Shown here one piece after another: positions 7,640 to 13,900 of a DNA stretch of 14,077 nt. The position numbers were made by a program, and so were the translations under genes. Under the pieces are notes generated by a model. The model did not search any database and was not told where the DNA came from. It saw only the letters and a list, made by a program, of their open reading frames with translations. The stretch is taken from contig WQTY01000014.1 in assembly GCA_009786045.1 (NCBI GenBank), positions 1 through 14,077 on the forward strand, in the 5' to 3' direction. Positions within the stretch are counted from its first letter, which is position 1, and every line of letters starts with the position of its first letter. The DNA comes from Pseudomonadota bacterium (GTDB lineage: Bacteria > Myxococcota_A > Bradymonadia > UBA4248).

Positions 7640-7730
7640 GGTATGTGGCCACAAATGATGCTTCTTGCCATGCCACCCTCCCCACAGGCAATGCGCAGCA
7701 TTGCAGGGGGTGTGGGGGAGCAATGCTCCC
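7640..7730 (+). repeat. Modular hairpin repeat copy 2
   Basis: This begins with GGTATGTGGCCACAAATGATGC, the same start as copy 1. It continues with CCCACAGGC, hairpin GCAATGC-GCA-GCATTGC (7688-7704), linker AGGGGGTGTGGGGG and hairpin GGGAGC-AAT-GCTCCC. Bases 7681-7730 are identical to 7825-7874 in copy 3. It lacks the A-rich end and breaks off after the second hairpin. The flanking stretches 7481-7639 and 7731-7800 hold no gene that I can support. Confidence 0.75.
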
Positions 7731-7800
7731 GGCCGTCGAGTTCTAAAAATCACCCGTCATCTCAAGCGAGAAATCGTTCCAAAAGACGAAAATTTTAGCC

Positions 7801-7890
7801 AAAAACGAATCATTTCGCCCTCTACCCACAGGCAATGCGCAGCATTGCAGGGGGTGTGGGGGAGCAATGCTCCCCCACAAAAAAATAAAA
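7801..7890 (+). repeat. Modular hairpin repeat copy 3, next to the amrA stop
   Basis: This contains a TCGCCCTCTACCCACAGGC lead, hairpin GCAATGC-GCA-GCATTGC (7832-7848) and the G-rich linker. A perfect 11-base-pair stem follows (TGTGGGGGAGC-AAT-GCTCCCCCACA), then AAAAAAATAAAA. It ends three bases from the amrA stop codon. The A-tract follows the stem on the plus strand, so on neither strand is the stem followed by a T-run as an intrinsic terminator requires. Confidence 0.78.
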
Positions 7891-7893
7891 ACG

Positions 7894-8496
7894 CTATTGC
7901 GCGGGGCCGCCAAATACCTGTGCTTCGAAAACCTTCAGCACTGCCCCATCATGCCAGGCATTGCCCGAAAGTCCGGCCTTGCGTGACAAAGCCGTCAGCG
8001 TCTGGCCAAGATCCCAGCCCTGTTCTGGCGGCACCTGAGGGAGAAAAACCGCACTCCGCCCAAGCTTCTGAAGAATAATCCCATGCCGGCCAAGCACAAT
8101 TTCATCCCTCGTGTCAATTTCCCGGGGCGGCGTCAAAACCGAAACCTCAACCTGCAAAGAAACACACTCGCGAACGCTCACAGGTGCAAAACGAGGATCG
8201 TTCAGTGCCGCATCCTGAGCTCGCCCCCAAAGCGTCTCAAGGAGCGATGCATAAGGCACGATGTTGCCTATACAGCCGCGCAGGCCCCCCTCCGAATCGT
8301 GCAGCGAAACAAACGCCCCCAAAAACTCGCCAAATACCGCCGGCACCACCCCGACGGATTCGACAATCCACGCAGGCCTGAGCGGCGTCGTTTCCCCGCG
8401 TGCCACCGCCTCTCCAAGCGCACAGCGCACAATACCCAGCGCAACCTCCCGGCTTTGCTCATCCAACGGACCCTCACACGGTGCCTTCGATGTCAT
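7894..8496 (-). CDS. amrA: AMMECR1 domain protein (AmmeMemoRadiSam protein A)
   Basis: This is a 200-residue AMMECR1-domain protein. The signature LRGCIG is at residues 72-77, followed by ETLWGRAQDAALNDPRFAPVS (from 87) and the domain's usual EVSVLTPPREI stretch. The length matches stand-alone bacterial and archaeal members. The biochemical role of the family is not settled. In many prokaryotes it is encoded with a MEMO protein and a radical SAM enzyme, which gives the system its name. The frame is open upstream to 8628, but that part overlaps the MEMO gene; the ATG at 8496 has GAGG about 5 bases upstream and starts 7 bases after the MEMO stop. No radical SAM gene follows: a repeat begins right after the stop. 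Confidence 0.93.
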   Translation of the reverse strand: MTSKAPCEGPLDEQSREVALGIVRCALGEAVARGETTPLRPAWIVESVGVVPAVFGEFLGAFVSLHDSEGGLRGCIGNIVPYASLLETLWGRAQDAALNDPRFAPVSVRECVSLQVEVSVLTPPREIDTRDEIVLGRHGIILQKLGRSAVFLPQVPPEQGWDLGQTLTALSRKAGLSGNAWHDGAVLKVFEAQVFGGPAQ

Positions 8497-8503
8497 CTCA
8501 ACC

Positions 8504-9358
8504 TCACTCTGACGCTGGCACAATCGCCATCCCAAAATACGAAACCGACATATCGTAGCTGCCCGAACGGCGCCCAGACGTATCGTACGCAAGGCGAACC
8601 GCCCGGTGCTTCCCATCGCCAAATGCATGCGCCATCACCCGAAGCGGCGCCAAACCACACGACGCATGAGGATGACGGCGCGAAAACGATTCAAACGCCG
8701 CCGCATCCAGCGAGGCAATGGCCGCCATGGTCACCTCATCGTAAGCCGCAATCTTGCCCGCATCCGGCGCATCAAACGGCACAAAACCATACCCCGCCCC
8801 ATAATGCATCAGATCCGCCGAAATCACGACCAGGTCATCCGCACCGCACGCCCCCCGCAACACGCCGCCAAAGGCCCTGGCCGCTTCGGCCGAAATATCG
8901 CCCACGATCAAAGGCACCAAACGAAAATCCAGCCCCAGCGCCACCTGCAAAAACGGCAGCTGAATCTCAATGGCATGCTCATCCCGATGCGCCAAACGGT
9001 CAAAACCGATGTCACTAGCCCGACGCCACGCCTCAATCACCCCACAGTCCACCGAAACATCCCCAAGCGGCGTGCGAAATGCCGCCGCCTCGTCGGCCAC
9101 AATCCCACGCACTGGGCGGCGATGATTCGGACAAAGCACAAAAACGCGGCGATAGCCGCGCTCGCGCACATGCCCATACACCAAACCCGCCGTCTCCCCA
9201 GACCACACATAACCCGCATGCGGCACGACAATACACGATGGACGCGGCAACGCCGGCCCCTCTGCCGCCATCATCCGCTCGACATCGCCGCGCAGCCGCT
9301 CCGGCTCACCCGGATACCAACGCCCCGACAAAACGGGCAACCGAACCTTCTCTGGCAT
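8504..9358 (-). CDS. amrB: MEMO family protein (AmmeMemoRadiSam protein B)
   Basis: This is a 284-residue MEMO-family protein, related to class III extradiol dioxygenases and to human MEMO1. The likely metal ligands are all present: His47 in VVPHAGYVWSG, His79 in VLCPNHR, Asp182 in SADLMHYG and Cys234 in ASCGL. These correspond to the His, His, Asp and Cys of human MEMO1, for which iron or copper binding has been described. The ATG at 9358 has a perfect AGGAGG six bases upstream. It is the first gene of a two-gene unit with amrA (7-base gap). The promoter region upstream is occupied by the right copy of the dispersed repeat, and I saw no convincing promoter there. Confidence 0.94.
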   Translation of the reverse strand: MPEKVRLPVLSGRWYPGEPERLRGDVERMMAAEGPALPRPSCIVVPHAGYVWSGETAGLVYGHVRERGYRRVFVLCPNHRRPVRGIVADEAAAFRTPLGDVSVDCGVIEAWRRASDIGFDRLAHRDEHAIEIQLPFLQVALGLDFRLVPLIVGDISAEAARAFGGVLRGACGADDLVVISADLMHYGAGYGFVPFDAPDAGKIAAYDEVTMAAIASLDAAAFESFSRRHPHASCGLAPLRVMAHAFGDGKHRAVRLAYDTSGRRSGSYDMSVSYFGMAIVPASE

Positions 9359-9378
9359 TCAATCCTCCTCTGGGGGGG

Positions 9379-9527
9379 CCTGCTATCGACCGGGCGACTG
9401 ATGTTTTTTGTGTGGGGGCCGCGCCCCCTACGCCGCTATCGCACTCGCCTTATCACTGACGGCAGGGTCGCGGCATCGAAATGGTGCAGATTCCAGGAAG
9501 CCCCAACCACCACGACGCCGCTGACGA
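9379..9527 (-). repeat. Dispersed repeat, right copy of an inverted pair
   Basis: This is the inverted counterpart of 1-205, with 84 of 88 positions identical in the core (9414-9501 against 61-148). It lacks about 30 bases present in the left copy near its start and has CCGCGCCCCC in place of the longer hairpin region beside the gene. It lies 20 bases upstream of the amrB start, so it occupies the probable promoter or leader region of amrB. No protein is encoded. Confidence 0.75.
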
Positions 9528-9573
9528 CGACAATGCACCGCCTCGGCGAGCGCGATACGCGTCTACCCCCAAA

Positions 9574-9793
9574 GCGGGGCCTCAGTCGCCGGCCCCGCAA
9601 CGCCCCGCTTTGGCGGCTGCGCCGCCCGGGCGAACAGAGTTCGCCCCTGCATGGGCGGACGCGCAGTGCGCGCCCCTACAGGTTCTGAAACGCAATTCAC
9701 TGCGCCTCATCTCCCCACAAAAATAAAAGGCGCGGCGTATCTGCCAAAGGCAGATAGCCGAGCCCGCACCGCGTATTGCCCGCACGGGCAATA
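9574..9793. repeat. Tandem array of unrelated GC-rich hairpins
   Basis: The stretch between amrB and the RRM gene (9359-9849) has no gene; this part is a run of perfect stems. They are CGGGGCC/GGCCCCG (9575-9581 with 9591-9597), GGCGGC-TGC-GCCGCC (9612-9626), GGGCGAAC-AGA-GTTCGCCC (9628-9646), TATCTGCC-AAA-GGCAGATA (9738-9756) and TATTGCCCG-CA-CGGGCAATA (9774-9793). A CCCCACAAAAATAAAA end motif like that of the modular repeats sits at about 9713-9728. The array looks like several small palindromic elements inserted next to one another. Confidence 0.65.
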
Positions 9794-9822
9794 GCGGGCG
9801 CCCCATGTGAAGAATTTTAGCC

Positions 9823-9850
9823 GTAGAGACAAGGCATGCCTTGTCTCTAC
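9823..9850. repeat. Perfect 28-base palindrome at the RRM gene stop
   Basis: Arms GTAGAGACAAGGCA and TGCCTTGTCTCTAC form an uninterrupted palindrome. It begins with the last base of the RRM gene's TAG stop on the minus strand. After the stem the minus strand reads GGCTAAAATTCTT, so there is no clean T-run. It could block 3' exonucleases or act as a weak terminator, or be a REP-like element. Confidence 0.7.
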
Positions 9851-10449
9851 TACCAGCGATCGTCATCGTCATAGCGGTTCTTATCCCGCTTGCGGTTGTT
9901 CCGGCGCGCATCCCTGCCTCCGCTGCGGTTGCCATCTTCCTTGGGATTCGTGCTCGGATACGAAAAATCCTGCGAAAAATGATGCCGGGGCGCTGCTTCG
10001 CGCTCTCTGGGTGCCCGCTCAAACTCGCGCTCCCTTGGTGCCCGGTCGGAATCAGCGCGCGCACCTTCTGCACGGCCCTCGCGGCGCTCACCTTGGCCCT
10101 CACGCCCTCCCTCACGACGCTCGCCTTGGCCCTCGCGGCGCTCGCCTTGGCCTTCACGCCCCCCCTCACGGCGCTCGCCCGACGGACGACGCGGCCTGCT
10201 GTCGCTGTTGTCAGAGCCATCGATCCGTATCGTCCGGCCATCGATAGTCTTGCCATTCATCGCCGACGAAGCCGCGCTGGCATCCTCGTCCTTCTCGAAG
10301 GTCACAAACCCAAACCCTCTCGAACGGCCCGTCTCACGCTCTATCACCACCTTGGCTTCGACGACAGCACCAAAGGCCGAAAATACCTCCAAAAGCTTCT
10401 CGCTGGTGGTCGCCCAAGCCAAACCGCCTACAAACAACTTTTTCGACAT
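9850..10449 (-). CDS. RRM RNA-binding protein with Arg/Gly/Glu-rich tail
   Basis: This encodes 199 residues. An N-terminal RNA recognition motif (about 3-80) has RNP2 LFVGGL (5-10) and RNP1 RGFGFVTF (44-51), the aromatic RNA-contact residues included. It resembles the small bacterial and cyanobacterial Rbp proteins that bind single-stranded RNA and are often cold- or stress-induced. The tail is low complexity: GERREGGREGQ occurs at 91-101 and 109-119 with GERREGQ between, followed by two APRERE units (138-151) and a final basic then acidic stretch. The tail is probably disordered and RNA-binding or phase-separating (inference). The ATG at 10449 follows GAGGG at about 11 bases; an in-frame codon at 10491 adds residues before the RRM that do not belong to it. 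A promoter-like sequence lies about 85 bases upstream. Confidence 0.92.
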   Translation of the reverse strand: MSKKLFVGGLAWATTSEKLLEVFSAFGAVVEAKVVIERETGRSRGFGFVTFEKDEDASAASSAMNGKTIDGRTIRIDGSDNSDSRPRRPSGERREGGREGQGERREGQGERREGGREGQGERREGRAEGARADSDRAPREREFERAPREREAAPRHHFSQDFSYPSTNPKEDGNRSGGRDARRNNRKRDKNRYDDDDRW

Positions 10450-10523
10450 CGCTATTCTACCCTCATGATCTCGGCCTTCAAGGCCACGCATCCATAAACA
10501 TGCCTCTCAACACGCAATTTCAC

Positions 10524-10562
10524 TTCTCTGGCAAGTTTACCCCAAACACCAGAGAAATTCAA
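10524..10562 (-). promoter_or_regulatory. Candidate promoter with overlapping inverted-repeat operator for the RRM gene
   Basis: On the minus strand, TTGAAT (10557-10562) and TAAACT (10534-10539) are separated by 17 bases, giving 4 of 6 consensus matches each. An 8-base perfect inverted repeat, TTCTCTGG (10549-10556) and CCAGAGAA (10524-10531), has one arm in the spacer and the other just downstream of the -10 hexamer. A start site near 10527 would give a leader of about 78 bases containing a small GGCCT-TGA-AGGCC hairpin (10473-10485). Confidence 0.4.
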
Positions 10563-10590
10563 CACACAAGCGCTCGCCCAAGATCAGCGA

Positions 10591-10696
10591 GTTCTTTTTC
10601 GTGGGGGAGCGCAGTCCCCCTGCCGGGCAGATATTATCTGCCCCTACAACGTATCGCTTGTGGGTAGAGGACGAAATGCATCGTTTATGGCCACAA
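10591..10696 (-). repeat. Modular hairpin repeat copy 4
   Basis: On the minus strand this reads TGGCCATAAACGATGC, then TCGTCCTCTACCCACAAGC, a degenerate first hairpin and GTAGGGGCAGAT. A 9-base-pair stem follows (GGGCAGATA/TATCTGCCC, 10625-10643 on plus), then AGGGGGACTGCGCTCCCCCACGAAAAA. Module order and both ends match the copies at 7321, 7640 and 7801. It lies between the RRM promoter and the lipoprotein gene; the rest of 10450-10952 holds other hairpins and no gene. Confidence 0.65.
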
Positions 10697-10766
10697 TCTT
10701 AGTCAGCCTAAAAGGGGCGAATGTGGCGAATGCAGGGAGCCAGGGCCCGTCATTGCGGACAAAAAG

Positions 10767-10794
10767 CAGGGGCAGACCTGCGTGTCTGCTCCTG
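10767..10794. repeat. Imperfect hairpin, GTAGGGGC-like repeat
   Basis: CAGGGGCAGAC pairs with GTCTGCTCCTG around a six-base loop, an 11-base-pair stem with one G-T pair. It belongs to the same broad class of short GC hairpins as those at 10849-10928. Confidence 0.5.
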
Positions 10795-10820
10795 TAAATG
10801 GCATGCCCGGTCGCCATGAC

Positions 10821-10939
10821 ATGACAATCCCGAGTGGGTAAATACATTGTAGGGGCAGGCCCCTGTGCCTGCCCTACAGGCAGTCATCACATGACAAGCG
10901 CAGGGACAACCACAGGGGGTTGCCCTACAGGATTGTCAT
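10821..10939. repeat. Nested hairpin element bounded by 10-base inverted repeats
   Basis: ATGACAATCC (10821-10830) and GGATTGTCAT (10930-10939) are perfect inverted repeats. Between them are two hairpins: GTAGGGGCAGGC/GCCTGCCCTAC (10849-10877, one unpaired G) and GCAGGGACAACC/GGTTGCCCTAC (10900-10928, one bulge and one mismatch). The whole 119-base unit lies 14 bases past the stop of the Cys-rich lipoprotein gene. It may act as a 3' RNA structure or be a small MITE-like element. No T-run follows. Confidence 0.55.
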
Positions 10940-10952
10940 TGCCCATGCCCTG

Positions 10953-13900
10953 CTACAACACCACGCACACACCTCCCACGCAGACCCGGCCATCAGAACA
11001 AGTTACGCCCTGATAGTTGTTACCCGCCACTGGACTGTTACATGCCCCCTTGGCGCCACAATACTTGTCGTTCGAGCCAGAGTTGATGCACTGTTTATTT
11101 CCCGGCTCACCACACAGAGCGATATAACCATCGTTCCGGCTTGAGCAGTTATGGACGCAAGCGCCTTCATTGTTACAATAGCTTTGGATCCCCTCACACA
11201 TGTCTTGACGCCCTAGATCGCATTGGCATTTATTCTCGCCATTGCAGGTTTTCCCCAAGTCGCAACTCGTCGCTGCGCCAGAACATTGACACAATCCCTC
11301 CACGCAGCTCCCTGTACCACAGTTCACCCCACGAAAATCAGGCGCATTTCGGCCGGTGACACTGCATGTCCCCCTGGCCCCGCAGTGTGTTTTGCTCGTT
11401 TGTGGATCGATACAGTTACCACCGCAGAGAACCATCCCGGCAGGACACGCACACGCCCCGTTCATAAAGATCTTACCGGCAGGACACGACTCGCACGTCC
11501 CGTTCACGCAGACACGACCGCCAGAACAATCCATGCCTGAATAGTTGGTGCCCGCCGAACCGGTGTTGTCGCATTTACCTTTCGCCCCACAGTGCGTATT
11601 GCTCGTCATCGGGTTGATACACCTATCACCGCACACAGCCATAAACGAACTCTTCCCACCATCACTATTATTGCACCAATCATTGCACTGGCCATTATCG
11701 CCACAATTTTGTTGTTTTTTATCAGCACATGCGCCTGCGGTCGTGCCGCATTGGCACTGAGTTCCAGCGGGGTTACAAGTTTCCCCATTGTTACAAAGCG
11801 CTGTGCCGCACTTGCACAACCCATTCTCACACGTGCCTGCCCCACAGTTTACCCCTTTGAAATCGGCATGATTTCGAGTATCTGTACTGCACGCTCCCCT
11901 GGCCCCGCAGTGTGTTTTGCTCGTTCGTGGATCGATACATTCGTTGTTACAGGCAACCATGTCGGCAGGACAAACAATGGGCTCACATTTGCCATTCCGG
12001 CATACCTGATTACTGCCACACTTATCCCCTCCTGCCGAGCTGCAGTCAGCACCGACTCCGCAGTAAAATCTGTCATTGTTGGGGTCAATGCAGTTACCGT
12101 CACAAAGCACTCGCCCCGCTGGACATGTACATTCGTCGTCTTTGCAAATGACACCGTTGCCCTCACATGGCGAATCACTCGATCCACATACACAACTATT
12201 ACTGCGACAGGTATCCGCACGACCATTTGCATTGCAGTTTGCGCAGCTGGTGCCGCAGCACCCCACCTCCAGGACACATTGGCCGCTGGTATTGAGGTTG
12301 TAATCATCATGGCACTTTGTAATGGCACAGCGATTATCCAGTCCACACGCCACATCTGCATTGGGATAAGCCTTTGTGCAATCCACATCACTCTCGCCAC
12401 AGGACTTCTCTGTATTTTTTACACAGACTTCTCCTCGCTTAGCAAACCCTGGCCTGCACTCGGCAATTTCGCACACACCCTCATCTGTACACGTCCCTAT
12501 GGTTCCCTCATCATGACAGCTCCTGGGTGTCTCCTCATCCTGCCTCGCACAACTCGTGGCCGTGTTAGCTACGCAAACGCGCTTGCCCTCATTTATTTCT
12601 ATATGAAACCTCGGTCGGCACTTCGTAATTTTGCATGTGAAATCTGCCTGGCATTCGCCTGCTTCTGCATTGCCTTCTACCATGCAATTCGCGCACCCTA
12701 CCCCACACCCAGTTGGCGTGTTTTCGCATCCATTAACGCACACGTCTATTTGACCAGGGCATGGATCAACCTTGCACTCACCGGCATAGCAAACTTCGCT
12801 GCTGGCACAGGGGACACAGCTATTGCCTGAGCAGGGCCCGGTGCCAAAGAGCGCCAGTTGGCATGTCTTGTTATCCACGTTGTCAACAAGGCAATAACGT
12901 TCCTCCGCCTTGCATGTCTTGGCGACGCACTTCCCCTTATCGCATTCGCCGCTTTCCCACCCAGCAAGCGCAGTACAATTAACGCGCGCAGGGCCACAGA
13001 CAGTAATACTGTTGCGCTCGCACTGACCATCATCTCTGAGGTGTTCGTCCTCACTGCAAGCGCCGTAGCACGAGCCATCAAACCTGCAGATACCACCCAA
13101 CGCCTTGCAATTCGTGATACTCCCTCCACTTGTCGAACCACAATTCTCATCATCGTTTGGGTGGCACGTACCATTGTCTTTCATATGGTAGCCCCCTGCA
13201 CAGCGGGTGGTGAAGCATTTGTCATCATCCGTACAATCGGCCTCCGAAACGCCTGTCCCCAAACAGTTTTTGCAATCTGCCCCACAGCGTTCTTCATTAT
13301 TATAGTAACATCTGTCCCCAAAAAAGCAGCCGCTCCCATCGGGACAAATCGATTCGCATTTCCTCTCCTGGCAAACTCGCCGTCCCTCACCCTTCGTACA
13401 GTCTTCGCCTGCATTACCCCCCCTGCAGTCCTCCTTTGCACCACAAAAATTGGAATCGCTGATGGGATTGATACATCGGGCGGTGTCGTCGGAATTGCCG
13501 CCCTCCCTTGGCCCGCAAAGTATTTGGCCCGGAGGGCATCGCAGAACCTGCTGGCAATAGCTCTTGTTGCCGCTCTCATCGTCGTCCTCATCTTCTTGGC
13601 ACTCGTAGCCTATTGGGCAGTAACTGTGCTCAAAGTTCAATGCGAACCTTTTGCATGCTTCGGCGTCATCGCCTGCTTCGCATGTCTCTGAGTTGCTGAC
13701 AACAATGTATGCCAGATTGGGGCATCGGGTGGGCTGACCACAATAATGGGTCTTGCCGTCCTCATCCGTCATACACAAATAACTTTTGGGGCACCTTTCG
13801 TGCTTAAACGCCGATTCGAACCCCCTGCATGTATCGGATTTGCTGTCTTTTGTGCAACGCTCTGAGCTGGATGCCGTGATGGCAGCAATGTACGCCAGGC

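Noticed and set aside
7681..7874. Two identical 50-base direct repeats as a CRISPR fragment
   Set aside because: There are only two units, 144 bases apart, each internally hairpinned and matching a dispersed family with inverted members. No cas genes are present.
7851..7890. Perfect stem plus A-rich tract read as an intrinsic terminator
   Set aside because: On the plus strand the stem is followed by A, and on the minus strand the T-run precedes the stem. Neither fits a Rho-independent terminator.
8083..9688. Long plus-strand frames opposite amrA and amrB
   Set aside because: They are rich in Pro, Arg and His as expected of GC-rich shadow frames and overlap two well-supported genes.
11592..12830. 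Long plus-strand open frame of 412 residues
   Set aside because: It is antisense to the Cys-rich lipoprotein. Its composition mirrors the opposite-strand Cys codons and it has no recognisable domain.
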